Assembly (NCBI GenBank): GCA_019459525.1
Contig: JAIBEY010000061.1
Coordinates: 19,199 to 83,198 of the forward strand
DNA: 64,000 bases
Direction: 5' to 3'
Source of the DNA: Prolixibacteraceae bacterium
Lineage (GTDB): Bacteria; Bacteroidota; Bacteroidia; Bacteroidales; Prolixibacteraceae
Part shown: piece by piece, positions 54,087-63,401 of the stretch
Position numbering within the stretch: position 1 is the first letter of the stretch
Layout: each line of letters begins with the position of its first letter
Notes under the pieces: model-generated
What the model saw: only the letters and a program-made list of their open reading frames with translations
Databases searched by the model: none
Told to the model about the DNA's origin: nothing
Program-made: the position numbers and the translations under genes

Positions 54087-55352
54087 TTATCGTTTACTTA
54101 AAACGTCTTTTTCGTATTGCTGAATTTCTGCAATGTAATCGGTTCCAACAGCTACGCCGGCCTGTAAGCAATAATAATCCCAAACAGCGCTGAAAGGTTT
54201 GGTTTTCAATTCTTCGAGCATAGCCAAACGTTCGAAATTCTGGCCGGCTTCTTCCATTTCAACCATGGTTTGGGTTGGTTCGAGTAGCGCAATAAGGAAA
54301 GCTTTTTGGGCAGCACGTGTACCCACCACATAAGCGCCAATCCGGTTAATGGAAGCGTCGAAGAAATCGAGCCCAATGTTAACGCGGCTGAGGTAATTGT
54401 TACGGATAATTTCGGAGGCGATTAACTGCAAATCGTCATTCAGGGTAACCACGTGGTCGGAGTCCCAGCGCACCGGACGGGTAACGTGCAACAACAGTTC
54501 GTCGATAAATTGCAGACAGGCCGAAATTTTATCGCCTACCTGTTCGGTCGGGTGAAAATGTCCGTTGTCCAGGCAGATTAACTTGTTGTTTTTAATGGCA
54601 TATCCGAGGTAAAAATCGTGCGAACCAACAGTCATCGATTCGGCGCCAATGCCGAATAATTTACTTTCAACGGCATCTTTCATCTGCGTTTTCGGGTAAT
54701 CCACAGCCATCGCTTCGTCGAGCGACTTTTTCAGCAAGGCGCGGTATCCGGCGCGATCAATCGGCGTATCTTTCGATCCATCAGGAATCCAGGTATTGTG
54801 CACGCAAGGTGTTCCGAGCTGTTTGCCAGCTTCGGCCGAAATGGCGCGACAGCGTTTTACGTGTTCTACCCAGAATTTACGGTTTTCTTCGTTTTTGCTC
54901 GAAAGGGTAAATCCGTCGGCAGCCTTCGGGTGCGAAAAGCAGGAGGCATTGAAATCCATCCCGATTCCCTGCGCTTTACACCAGTCGATCCAGCTTTGAA
55001 AATGTTTCACTTCTATCTGGTCACGGTCAACGAATTCGCCTTTGAAATCGCCGTAAATGGCATGAAGGTTCAGCCGCTGTTTGCCCGGAAGCAGTGAAAG
55101 CACTTTTTCGAGGTCGGCGCGCATTTCTGCAATCGATGTAGCTTTGCCCGGATAGTTTCCGGTTGCCTGAATTCCGCCTCCGGAAAGTGTGGCATCCGGA
55201 GTTTCGAACCCACCCACGTCGTCGGTTTGCCAGCAATGCAACGAAATAACCATATCGTTCATTTTTTGCAGCACCATATCGGTGTTTACGCCCAGTTCGG
55301 CGTATTCTTCTTTCGCCAGTTGATAGGCTTTTTCAATTCTTTCCTTGTTCAT
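54087..55352 (-). CDS. rhaA: L-rhamnose isomerase
   Basis: Interconverts L-rhamnose and L-rhamnulose. The 421-aa TIM-barrel enzyme has SLHCWQTDDVGGFE near the start, LNLHAIYGDF, DFNASCFSHPKA, and metal-binding CLDNGHFHPTEQVGDK and WDSDHVVTLNDDL, all RhaA signatures. Length matches the family. It is the last gene of the rhaT-rhaM-rhamnosidase-rhaA block. Rhamnulokinase and the aldolase are not in the window. Confidence 0.95.
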   Translation of the reverse strand: MNKERIEKAYQLAKEEYAELGVNTDMVLQKMNDMVISLHCWQTDDVGGFETPDATLSGGGIQATGNYPGKATSIAEMRADLEKVLSLLPGKQRLNLHAIYGDFKGEFVDRDQIEVKHFQSWIDWCKAQGIGMDFNASCFSHPKAADGFTLSSKNEENRKFWVEHVKRCRAISAEAGKQLGTPCVHNTWIPDGSKDTPIDRAGYRALLKKSLDEAMAVDYPKTQMKDAVESKLFGIGAESMTVGSHDFYLGYAIKNNKLICLDNGHFHPTEQVGDKISACLQFIDELLLHVTRPVRWDSDHVVTLNDDLQLIASEIIRNNYLSRVNIGLDFFDASINRIGAYVVGTRAAQKAFLIALLEPTQTMVEMEEAGQNFERLAMLEELKTKPFSAVWDYYCLQAGVAVGTDYIAEIQQYEKDVLSKR

Positions 55353-55393
55353 CTTAATCTATTTTAAATCAATCTTTTCGTCATTCTCGTTGT

Positions 55394-55446
55394 GGCGCAT
55401 ACAGCATTTGTATTTCAAACAGCAGTTGCTGATGCGCCTTGTTTTC
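55394..55446. repeat. Direct repeat copy 1, with hairpin-forming ends
   Basis: Starts GGCGCATACAGCATTTG and ends TGCTGATGCGCCTTGTTTTC. The ends (GGCGCAT.. / ..ATGCGCC) are inverted, so each copy could form a hairpin. The second copy is at 55578-55630. Confidence 0.7.
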
Positions 55447-55460
55447 AGACCTTCATCTGA

Positions 55461-55515
55461 CCCCGGGTGCCGCTTCGCTTTACCCGGGGCTATTGATATT
55501 TAACCCTTTCAGGGT
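55461..55515. repeat. Two small palindromes
   Basis: CCCCGGGT ... ACCCGGGG (55461-55468 / 55482-55489) and ACCCT-ttc-AGGGT (55503-55515). Confidence 0.6.
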
Positions 55516-55577
55516 AACAATTAATAAGCTTCTATTTTAAATTTCAACTTCAAACTTTCGGATGGGACTTTACATGC

Positions 55578-55630
55578 GGCGCATAGAGCATTTGTGTTTC
55601 AAACAGCAGTTGCTGATGCGCCTTGTTTTC
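55578..55630. repeat. Direct repeat copy 2, with hairpin-forming ends
   Basis: GGCGCATAGAGCATTTG to TGCTGATGCGCCTTGTTTTC. It differs from copy 1 at only a few bases across about 53 bp. Confidence 0.7.
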
Positions 55631-55738
55631 GAACTTTTGGCTATCCCATGTCCGTTCGCTAAAGCGAAACGGCAAAGAATATCTCTCTAATGATTTGTTG
55701 CGTCTTATCCTTAGCTTTAAGTCTATTGTAAAAAAACG

Positions 55739-58465
55739 TTATTTCATCGGATACCTGAAGGTATAACTTCCTGAACCCACATTTAATGAAATTCCTTTGT
55801 CGGAATGTTTCAGGTTTTCTTTCATGGAAGCCTGAAGGGGTTGCGCATTCACCAAAACCTGATCGGCATTGGCAGCTGGCAAAGTAATTGTTGCGGTGGT
55901 ATTGGCCGGAACGGTTACTTCGTAAACGAAGTCGTTTCCTTCCAGTTTCCATCCCGATTTTATTTTTCCGTAGAGCGATTTAAATTCGGCATTGGCGTGG
56001 GTTAAACTACCTCCGGGGTGCGGAGCCAGTAGAATATGTTTGTACCCGGGCATTTCGGCATCCATATCCAGACCTGCCACGTGGCGGTACAGCCATTCGC
56101 CAATTGCCCCGTAAGCATAGTGGTTAAAACTGTTCATGCCCACATCCTGAAACGATCCATCGGGTTTTTGTCCGTCCCAGCGTTCCCAGATGGTGGTTGC
56201 GCCCTGGGTTACCGGGTATAACCACGAAGGATACTGCTTGCGGTTCAGGAGCATAAACGCCAGGTCATCGTATCCGTGTGCCGACAACGTTTTGCAGAGT
56301 AGGGGAGTGCCCACAAAACCAGTGGTGAGGTGTCCCATCTTTTTTACGTCTTCGGCAAGGAATGCTGCTGCTTTCGGAACTAAATCCGCAGGAAGCAGAT
56401 CGAATGCCAAGGCCAGCGAATATGCCGTTTGTGTATGCGAAACCAAGCGTCCGGCAGGAGTCACAAATTCTTTTACAAAGGCTTTCTTAATATTTTCTGA
56501 GAGTTCAGTATATTTTTTTGCATCAGCAGCATTTCCGATAATACCCGCAATTTTTCCCAATAATCCGGAAGAATAGGCGTAATAAGCGGTTGCAATCAGA
56601 TCTTTTTCGGTGGTTGCGCCCGGATAGTCGGAACGGGTTGTGGCAAAAGCCAGCCAATCGCCAAAATGAGAATCGGAAGTCCACAGCAAATCATCACCAG
56701 CCCGGTTTTTCATGTAGTCAATCCAGGCTTTCATGCTCGGATACTGAACTTCCAGAATGCGTTGGTCGCCATAAACAAGGTAAGTTGTCCAGGGAACAAT
56801 AATTGAAGCATCGGCCCAGGCGGTAGATCCGCCGTCACCTTTCAGCACATCGGGAATCACATGGGGCACCCGGCCGTTTGGCAACTGATCGGCAGCCACA
56901 TCACGCATCCACTTGGTGTAGAATGGGGCCACATCAAAATTGAAAGCCGCGGTCATGCTGAAAACCTGCGCGTCGCCGGTCCAGCCCAAACGCTCATCGC
57001 GCTGAGGGCAATCGGTTGGGACATCCAGAAAATTACCTTTTTGTCCCCATTGGATGTTGTGCTGAAGCTGATTGATCATGGGGTCGGAGCAGGCGAACGA
57101 TCCGGTTGGTTTCATGTCGGAATGAATAACTACGCCGGTGATTTGATTGAGTGTTGGCTGCACAGAAGGACCTTCGATTTGTACAAACCGGAACCCGTGA
57201 AAGGTAAAATGCGGTTCGAAGACTTCTTCGCCTTCGCCTTTCAGGATATACACATCGGTACATTTAGCGCTGCGCAGGTTGTCGGTGTAAAAATTACCTT
57301 CTTTGGTCAGCACTTCAGCAAATTTTAGTGTTACCTGATCGCCTTTTTTACCCTGAACTTTTAATCGTATCCAACCTACCATATTCTGGCCCATATCGAA
57401 AACAATTTCGCCTTTGGGTGTAGTAATCAACTTGATAGGTTTAATTTCTTCGATGGCTTTAACCACAGCCCCCTGCGGAGCTACCAGTATTTTTTTGGAA
57501 TGATCGGCAACCGTGGCTTTTTCCCACTTGCTGTCGTCGAATCCGGAGGTTGACCAACCTGGCATTTCCAGACGGGCGTCGTAGGTTTCACCGTTGTAAA
57601 TGTCTGAACTCAGGATCGGGCCATTTGCTGCTTTCCAGGAGTTATCGGTTCCAATCGTTTCGGTAGTTCCATCGGTATAAGTAAGCTGAAGCTGAGCCAG
57701 TAAAGCAACTTTACTGCCGTAATATCCGTTTTGGTTACCCCAGCCAATATTTCCACGATACCAGCCATCGCCCACCATTGCGCCAATCGAGTTTTTCTGT
57801 TGAATCATCGAAGTCACATCGTAGGTTTGATACTGGACACGGTTTTTGTAACTGGTCCAACCCGGAGTGAATAAATCGGTGCTTACTTTTTTCCCATTCA
57901 GAAACAATTGGTATAAACCCAAGGAAGTGACATATACACGAGCCGATTGAACCTTTTTGGCATTGGTGAAATCTTTGCGGAAATATTGGGAAGGCTTTGA
58001 ACCAACAAATTCTTTTTCGGAGCCGAGGGTAATCCAGGAAGCTTTCCAGGTTTCGGGTTCCAGAATTCCCATTTCCCACCAGGCAGGGGCACTCCAGACG
58101 GTAACTTTATTTTGGTTATCCCAAACGCGAACCTGCCAGTAAACCCGTTGCATCGATTTTAATGCCGGGCCATCGTAAGCCACGTTTACCGATTTGTCGG
58201 AGTTCACTTTTCCGGAAGTCCAGATTTGTTTGCCTTTTGCAGATTGGTCGGTTACTTTGATTTCGTAAGCGGTCTGGAGAATATTGGCTTCAGCAGATGC
58301 CATTTGCCAGCTTAGACGCGGTTTATGAACGTCAATACCCATCGGGTTGACCTGATATTCGCAAACCAATTCTTTTACTTCTGTTTTCGCGGCAGCAAAT
58401 GCGCTGGAGCCACTGATTAGCAACAAAAAAACGAGAAGTTTCGTCAAAAATGCCGTCTGTTTCAT
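55739..58465 (-). CDS. Alpha-L-rhamnosidase, GH78
   Basis: Releases terminal L-rhamnose from glycans or glycosides. The 908-aa protein has a signal peptide (LLVFLLLISGSSAFAAA), an N-terminal beta-sandwich region (about 25-350), and the GH78 catalytic (alpha/alpha)6 barrel (about 460-800) with the hallmark DCPQRDERLGWTGDAQVF. TTIWERWDG and a C-terminal beta domain follow. The export signal suggests periplasmic or surface action, feeding rhamnose to RhaT. It lies 25 bp after rhaM. Confidence 0.93.
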   Translation of the reverse strand: MKQTAFLTKLLVFLLLISGSSAFAAAKTEVKELVCEYQVNPMGIDVHKPRLSWQMASAEANILQTAYEIKVTDQSAKGKQIWTSGKVNSDKSVNVAYDGPALKSMQRVYWQVRVWDNQNKVTVWSAPAWWEMGILEPETWKASWITLGSEKEFVGSKPSQYFRKDFTNAKKVQSARVYVTSLGLYQLFLNGKKVSTDLFTPGWTSYKNRVQYQTYDVTSMIQQKNSIGAMVGDGWYRGNIGWGNQNGYYGSKVALLAQLQLTYTDGTTETIGTDNSWKAANGPILSSDIYNGETYDARLEMPGWSTSGFDDSKWEKATVADHSKKILVAPQGAVVKAIEEIKPIKLITTPKGEIVFDMGQNMVGWIRLKVQGKKGDQVTLKFAEVLTKEGNFYTDNLRSAKCTDVYILKGEGEEVFEPHFTFHGFRFVQIEGPSVQPTLNQITGVVIHSDMKPTGSFACSDPMINQLQHNIQWGQKGNFLDVPTDCPQRDERLGWTGDAQVFSMTAAFNFDVAPFYTKWMRDVAADQLPNGRVPHVIPDVLKGDGGSTAWADASIIVPWTTYLVYGDQRILEVQYPSMKAWIDYMKNRAGDDLLWTSDSHFGDWLAFATTRSDYPGATTEKDLIATAYYAYSSGLLGKIAGIIGNAADAKKYTELSENIKKAFVKEFVTPAGRLVSHTQTAYSLALAFDLLPADLVPKAAAFLAEDVKKMGHLTTGFVGTPLLCKTLSAHGYDDLAFMLLNRKQYPSWLYPVTQGATTIWERWDGQKPDGSFQDVGMNSFNHYAYGAIGEWLYRHVAGLDMDAEMPGYKHILLAPHPGGSLTHANAEFKSLYGKIKSGWKLEGNDFVYEVTVPANTTATITLPAANADQVLVNAQPLQASMKENLKHSDKGISLNVGSGSYTFRYPMK

Positions 58466-58490
58466 ATTAGTTAGTTTTAGGTGTTGTAAT

Positions 58491-58805
58491 TTATTCCATA
58501 TAAAATACCTCTTCGAGCGGTATGGTAACCGGAGAATTATCCGGATTACATTTCATGATGTCGGACATAAACGCCCACCATTTCTGAACGATTTCGGTTT
58601 GTCCCAGATCTTGCGAGCCGCCTTCGCCGCTCACTTTCTGAAAAGCAAACAGCGTACTGGTTTCTTCGTCGAGGAAAATGGAGTATTCGCTCACTCCCGC
58701 ATTTTTAAGAAGTTGGTGCAATTCGGGCCACAATTCGTTGTGCCGTTTTTTGTATTCTTGTTTCTGACCTTCGTTGAGGTGCATTTTAAAAGCGAGACGT
58801 TCCAT
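58491..58805 (-). CDS. rhaM: L-rhamnose mutarotase
   Basis: Interconverts rhamnose anomers, speeding uptake and isomerisation. The 104-aa protein has the RhaM signatures RLAFKMHLNEGQKQEYKKRH and NELWPELHQLLKNAGVSEYS. Length is exact for the family. Its ATG overlaps the rhaT stop by one base (TAATG), so the two are translationally coupled. Confidence 0.93.
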   Translation of the reverse strand: MERLAFKMHLNEGQKQEYKKRHNELWPELHQLLKNAGVSEYSIFLDEETSTLFAFQKVSGEGGSQDLGQTEIVQKWWAFMSDIMKCNPDNSPVTIPLEEVFYME

Positions 58806-59932
58806 TATCCGAGCGCATTTAATTCAGGATACAGCCATTTGGCGACTCCAATAATTATTACCGACAACAGAATGGCACCAATACCTATAAGAATCATGTT
58901 GTGGGTCTTTTTTGATACGCCTTTCCATTCCTTGCGATAGAAACCCCAAAGATTGGCGGTTAGGATGATGGTGGCCATGTGAAGTGTCCAGGAACTGGCG
59001 CCATTGCCAATTTTGGTTTCGCCCATACCGTAGAAAAAGAATTGCAAAAACCAAGTGGTTCCGGCCAGTGCACAGAAAAGGTAGTTGCTCAGCAGCGGTG
59101 TTTTTTTGTCAACAAAGTCGCCACCGGTTTTATTCTTGAAAATCAGGGCGGTGGTCCAGATCAGGTTGGTGGTTAGTCCACCCCAGAGAATTACAAAAAA
59201 GATAATGTTGTTTTCGAAGAGGTATTTGAACCCGCCTTCAGCCTCTGTTACAAATGAATAGCCCTGTTCTACTGCCAACGATCTGGCAACGACAGCCATT
59301 TCTTTCCCTGCATCGATCCCAAAACTGAAAAATGCGCTTAAAACACCCGAGACAATGGCAATCAGTAATCCTTTTGACAGCTTGAATTCGCTGTTAACAC
59401 CCTCTTTGTTTTTGCCCAGGTCCTGATCTTTTCTAATTCCGGCGCGTCCGCTAAAGATAATTCCGACCAACAAAATTGCGATACCGAGCAAAACAATCTG
59501 CCCGCCTGTACTGCTAAACAAATCGGTGAGCGATAATCCTTCAGGGATTATTTCGGCAATACCGGGGACATTGCGCAGAATAGGCAAGCCCAGCGAACCA
59601 ACGACAGATGTAATTCCTAACAATACCGAGTTTCCGAGCGACATACCCAGGTAGCGGATAGCCAGTCCGTAAGTCAAACCACCAACTCCCCACAGCAAAC
59701 CCATAATATAGGTATTGAGGATAATGCGTCCCTGAGTGGTTTGTAAAATTCCTTGCCAATCGGGAATGGTCAACATTACGGCAAGCATGGGCATGATCAG
59801 CCACGAGAAAATTCCACCGGAAATCCAATAAACTTCCCAGCGCCATTTCTTTACCCAATTGTATGGCATGTACCAACTGCCCGAAGCGCCGCCGCCGATG
59901 GTGTGAAAAATAATCCCTAATAGTGCATTCAT
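58805..59932 (-). CDS. rhaT: L-rhamnose/proton symporter
   Basis: Inner-membrane importer of L-rhamnose driven by protons. The 375-aa protein has about ten hydrophobic segments and RhaT-like segments (HTIGGGASGSWYMPY, WGVGGLTYGLAIRYLGMSLG, FSFGIDAG). First gene of the rha operon, with a candidate promoter 57 bp upstream. Confidence 0.93.
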   Translation of the reverse strand: MNALLGIIFHTIGGGASGSWYMPYNWVKKWRWEVYWISGGIFSWLIMPMLAVMLTIPDWQGILQTTQGRIILNTYIMGLLWGVGGLTYGLAIRYLGMSLGNSVLLGITSVVGSLGLPILRNVPGIAEIIPEGLSLTDLFSSTGGQIVLLGIAILLVGIIFSGRAGIRKDQDLGKNKEGVNSEFKLSKGLLIAIVSGVLSAFFSFGIDAGKEMAVVARSLAVEQGYSFVTEAEGGFKYLFENNIIFFVILWGGLTTNLIWTTALIFKNKTGGDFVDKKTPLLSNYLFCALAGTTWFLQFFFYGMGETKIGNGASSWTLHMATIILTANLWGFYRKEWKGVSKKTHNMILIGIGAILLSVIIIGVAKWLYPELNALG

Positions 59933-59988
59933 AGTTTTGTTTAGTTAAGATTTATCTTTTATGACTTTAATAGTTAGTTTTGTAAATG

Positions 59989-60019
59989 TAAAGATACTTT
60001 GTAATTATAGCTAATCAAT
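59989..60019 (-). promoter_or_regulatory. Promoter of the rha operon
   Basis: Minus strand ATTG (60019-60016), 19 nt, TATCTTTA (59996-59989): one mismatch in each element from TTTG-N19/21-TAnnTTTG. An activator-dependent promoter would be expected to be imperfect. Confidence 0.45.
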
Positions 60020-60244
60020 GTGCGAAATGATTCTTGATTTGCATAAAATGACACTGCCGAAAGTTTACTGTAGAAGGATGAAGTCGCAAAAGGTCATTGG
60101 TGGTCATTCGTTTTACGTCGTTGGTTGTAATTTAATCTGCTGGCAACAATAAACGACAACTATTCGCTATACTGATTTGAGTTGAAAACTTGGTGCAAAC
60201 TATATATAAATAAACGGAATTATCGGTTTATAGGTTATGAATAG

Positions 60245-60368
60245 CCCCGACCTTTAGGTCTGGGGAAAATGAGAAACAGACCAATCCCGGCTTTAGCCGA
60301 AATAATTGAATGTTTAGGCTAAAGCCGAAATACGGATTATTCATCTTTCAACGGCATGAATGCCGTTG
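60245..60368. repeat. Three hairpins before the AraC-type regulator gene
   Basis: CCCCGACC-ttta-GGTCTGGGG (60245-60265), CGGCTTTAGCC / GGCTAAAGCCG (60288-60298 / 60317-60327) and CAACGGCAT-ga-ATGCCGTTG (60349-60368). They lie in the likely leader of the AraC-type regulator gene. They resemble the CCCCGGCTT palindrome at 17497 and so probably belong to dispersed repeats rather than a dedicated riboswitch. Confidence 0.65.
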
Positions 60369-60414
60369 CTATTCAAATCAACCATATATCCGATAATTCC
60401 GTAAATAAAAGCCA

Positions 60415-61302
60415 ATGCCGAACGAATCGTTTGTCAAATACATCAATGCCGGACCGCTGGATAAAGAATGGGGACTATGCCTCACGGTGGCTGGGTATGC
60501 TCAAATTCCGCCGTCGTTAATTTATCCTCCCCGGGTGCATCCCAGCGGTTATTTTTTTACCTGGGAGAAAGGACGTGTCCTTCAGGAATACCAGATCAAT
60601 TACATTACCGAAGGTTCAGGTGTTTTTGAAACCGCAACCGACCAGTTTCAGGTGGTTCCCGGTTCGATGCTTATTCTGCGCCCCGGCATGTGGCACCGTT
60701 ACAAACCCGATCCGAACACCGGATGGAATGAACATTACATTGGGTTTAACGGCGCTTTTTGTCCTCACCTGTTTCACGAAGGTTTTTTTCAGGCGGGGAA
60801 GCCGGTTTTGTATGTGGGTTTCCAGGAAAGCCTGCTCAAATTGTTCTTCGAAATTATTCAGCAGGTAAAAGACGAAAAAACCGGCCATCAACAGGTAGCC
60901 GCATCAAGTACCATTCTGATGTTGAGTAAGATACTGTCAGTGGTTCGTAATCAGGAATTTGCCGGAAAAACAATCGAACGGATAATCCGGAAAGCTTGTC
61001 TTCATTTCAGGGAAAACCTAAATACCAATGTAAACATCGAGCAACTGGCCGGTGAGTTGAATGTGGGTTATTCGTATTTCAGGCAGATGTTCCGGAAATA
61101 TACGGGCATTTCACCCACGCAATACCACCTTTCGCTCCGGATACAAAAAGCCAAAGATTTGCTGATTTCAACCGACCAGAGTTTTAAAGAGATTGCCATT
61201 GATTTGGGGTTTGAATCGTATTTTTATTTCTCCCGAATTTTCAAGGATAAAACGGGCAAAAGTCCGATGGATTTCAGGAAAGAGCATCAGCAGACGAAAT
61301 GA
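60415..61302 (+). CDS. AraC-family transcriptional regulator of the rha cluster
   Basis: A 295-aa regulator: an N-terminal cupin-like sugar-sensing domain (about 20-130; EGSGVFETATDQFQVVPGSM, LRPGMWHRYKPD) and two C-terminal AraC helix-turn-helix motifs (NIEQLAGELNVGYSYFRQMF; SFKEIAIDLGFESYFYFSRI) ending DKTGKSPMDFRK. Divergent from the rha operon, so it probably controls it in response to rhamnose. This is inference from position. Confidence 0.88.
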   Translation: MPNESFVKYINAGPLDKEWGLCLTVAGYAQIPPSLIYPPRVHPSGYFFTWEKGRVLQEYQINYITEGSGVFETATDQFQVVPGSMLILRPGMWHRYKPDPNTGWNEHYIGFNGAFCPHLFHEGFFQAGKPVLYVGFQESLLKLFFEIIQQVKDEKTGHQQVAASSTILMLSKILSVVRNQEFAGKTIERIIRKACLHFRENLNTNVNIEQLAGELNVGYSYFRQMFRKYTGISPTQYHLSLRIQKAKDLLISTDQSFKEIAIDLGFESYFYFSRIFKDKTGKSPMDFRKEHQQTK

Positions 61303-61372
61303 TTGGTTGCCAATAAAATTATTCAGGAAAAGCAAACAGGAAGATCTGGATGTGAGTTGAAAGGTATTGCTG

Positions 61373-63385
61373 CTAGAAATAGAAAATACTATTTGAACCT
61401 CGTTTTTCTTTGTATTCCCCTTTTCTGACTACTTTCACAATCGAACGGCGGTTAACTTCGTGTTGTTCGTCGGTGCAGTCAACACCATTGGCACAGTTAT
61501 TTAGCAAACGGGTTTCGCCATAACCCTGGTAAAGCATGCGCATGGGGTCAATCCCTTTCGAAACCAGGTAATCGAATGCCGCTTTGGCGCGTTTTTTCGA
61601 TAGAACCATGTTGTATTCATCGCTTCCCCTGGCATCGGTATGCGATTCAACCCTGATTTCGAGGTCCGGAAATTCTTTCATCAGGAGAATTAACTTATCG
61701 AGCGTAGCCGCTGCATCGGGTCGGATATCGGATTTATCGAGGTTGTAATTGATGTATTCCAGTTCGATAACCTGCAAGGCAACTCCATCCTCCATTTCCA
61801 AGCTTTTGGGAGCTGGATAATTATCCGTTGCTTCTTCCACTTTTTGTTCCAGAAACAGTTCAGAAAAAATCTCATCGTTCGGACGGAGTGCTGCCGTTGC
61901 CACTATATTTTCGTTTTCAAAATAGGATTCCCGGGTTACATTAATGACATATTGCTGCCCTTTGTTTACTTCAAATTCAAACTGCCCGTCGGTTCCTGTG
62001 ATACTCGAAAGTACCGTTTTCCCGTTTTCGTCGATAATGGATACCACGGCCGATTCGAGTATTTCTTTGGTATCACGATCTTTAACCACCCCTCTGATTA
62101 TAACCGGAACATGTTTAATTTTCAGGAAATAAATATCATCGTCGCCCCTGCCCCTGGGCCGATTGGAGGTGAAATAACCTTTCATGCCGGTTGAGTCGAG
62201 CGATAACCCAAAATCGTCGCGGGCTGAATTGATCGGGAAGCCCATGTTTTCGATACTGTTAAAAACGCCGCGTTCCGGAACTGAAAAATAGACATCCAAT
62301 CCTCCGAGTCCTCCATGTCCGTTGCTGGCAAAATAAAGTACCCCGTCGGGGCTAATGAATGGGAAAAATTCGTTGCCTTCGGTATTAATTTTGGGCCCCA
62401 GGTTGAATGGTTTGCTCCATTGTCCACCTGAAAAAACGCTGAAATAGATGTCCGATTTTCCGTAACCACCAGGCATGTCAGAAGCAAAATACAAAACGTC
62501 GCCATTTTTATCGACAGATGGATGCCCGACCGAATATTCGTCGCTGTTATACCTGAAGCCGCCTGTCAGCTTCCATTCTTTGTCGATAAGTTCACCCTGA
62601 AAAATTTTGAGGTTAACCACACCTTCTTTGCTCTTGGAGGTTTTACCTTTTAAGATATTGTTTCGGGTAAAGTAGATGATGTTTTTCTTTTGGTCAAACG
62701 ATACGGGGCCGTCGTGGTATGGGGTTTTTAGCTTTGGCGCAAAAGGTTCTACTGAGTTTAAGTCGCCGTAAACTCCAATTGAGGCCGAGTATAAATCCAG
62801 GTAAGGTAATTCGTTCCAGTTGTAAGTTGGTCCGGCTTTCGTATCGATTGATGTGGAAGAGAAAATGAGCTTGTCGTTATAAAATGCCGGTCCAAGGTCA
62901 GATCCGCGGGTATTGATTGCGGTATTCATGATTTCGTAATTCATGGAGTCGCGCATCAGGAATTGAATGTATTCCAGAAGGGAAACCTGAATGTTCACGC
63001 GTCCGTCCTCGGGGCGTAATTCGGAATACTCTTTCAGCCATTGTTCGGCAATCAGATACTTTCCGTTACTTTTTAATGCTTGCGAATAATTGAAAAGATC
63101 TTCCGGGACTTCAGCTTTCCGGTCGATGAGCTTTTTTAGCCAACGTTCTACTTCTTCTGTATTTCCAATGTTGCGGTTTGCCTCAGCCAGACGTTTTACC
63201 ACATAATTGTCGGTAGTATCTTTTTGGTAAGCAAATTCATACAATCCAATAGCCTCGATATATGCAAATTCTTCGAAACTTTTATCAGCAAGTTTAGTGG
63301 TAAGCTTCTGGCAATAACCTTGAACCGGGTACAGGAAATTCAAGACTAGTGCAAACAGAAATATGTATAAAATTCTTACCATCAA
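61373..63385 (-). CDS. OmpA-family protein with TPR, PD40 and carboxypeptidase-like domains
   Basis: A 670-aa cell-envelope protein. Signal peptide (ILYIFLFALVLNFLYPVQGYC), TPR-like N-terminus (about 30-150), PD40 beta-propeller repeats (about 170-430; GDVLYFASDMPGGYGKSDIY), a carboxypeptidase-regulatory-like domain (about 435-520), and a C-terminal OmpA peptidoglycan-binding domain (ESHTDARGSDEYNMVLSKKR). This order matches proteins paired with PorP/SprF in type IX secretion or gliding systems, such as PorE-like proteins. It follows the PorP/SprF gene by 16 bp. Confidence 0.87.
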   Translation of the reverse strand: MMVRILYIFLFALVLNFLYPVQGYCQKLTTKLADKSFEEFAYIEAIGLYEFAYQKDTTDNYVVKRLAEANRNIGNTEEVERWLKKLIDRKAEVPEDLFNYSQALKSNGKYLIAEQWLKEYSELRPEDGRVNIQVSLLEYIQFLMRDSMNYEIMNTAINTRGSDLGPAFYNDKLIFSSTSIDTKAGPTYNWNELPYLDLYSASIGVYGDLNSVEPFAPKLKTPYHDGPVSFDQKKNIIYFTRNNILKGKTSKSKEGVVNLKIFQGELIDKEWKLTGGFRYNSDEYSVGHPSVDKNGDVLYFASDMPGGYGKSDIYFSVFSGGQWSKPFNLGPKINTEGNEFFPFISPDGVLYFASNGHGGLGGLDVYFSVPERGVFNSIENMGFPINSARDDFGLSLDSTGMKGYFTSNRPRGRGDDDIYFLKIKHVPVIIRGVVKDRDTKEILESAVVSIIDENGKTVLSSITGTDGQFEFEVNKGQQYVINVTRESYFENENIVATAALRPNDEIFSELFLEQKVEEATDNYPAPKSLEMEDGVALQVIELEYINYNLDKSDIRPDAAATLDKLILLMKEFPDLEIRVESHTDARGSDEYNMVLSKKRAKAAFDYLVSKGIDPMRMLYQGYGETRLLNNCANGVDCTDEQHEVNRRSIVKVVRKGEYKEKRGSNSIFYF

Positions 63386-63401
63386 TAAAATTTTCTTTTT
63401 G

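Larger units (their letters stand above)
55353..55738. other. Repeat-rich gap between the rhamnosidase and rhaA genes
   Basis: 386 bp with no gene. It holds two direct repeats of about 53 bp and two further small palindromes between them. No full promoter motif is seen, so rhaA is probably transcribed from the rhaT promoter through these repeats. Confidence 0.65.
59933..60414. other. Regulatory gap between rhaT and the AraC-type regulator gene
   Basis: 482 bp between divergent genes. The left part holds the rha promoter; the right part (60245-60368) holds three successive hairpins. No ORF. Binding sites for the AraC-type regulator would be expected here, but I cannot define a direct repeat with confidence. 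Confidence 0.5.

Noticed and set aside
60245..60368. Hairpin cluster as a riboswitch for the regulator gene
   Set aside because: The hairpins are simple palindromes like others in the window and show no known aptamer pattern.
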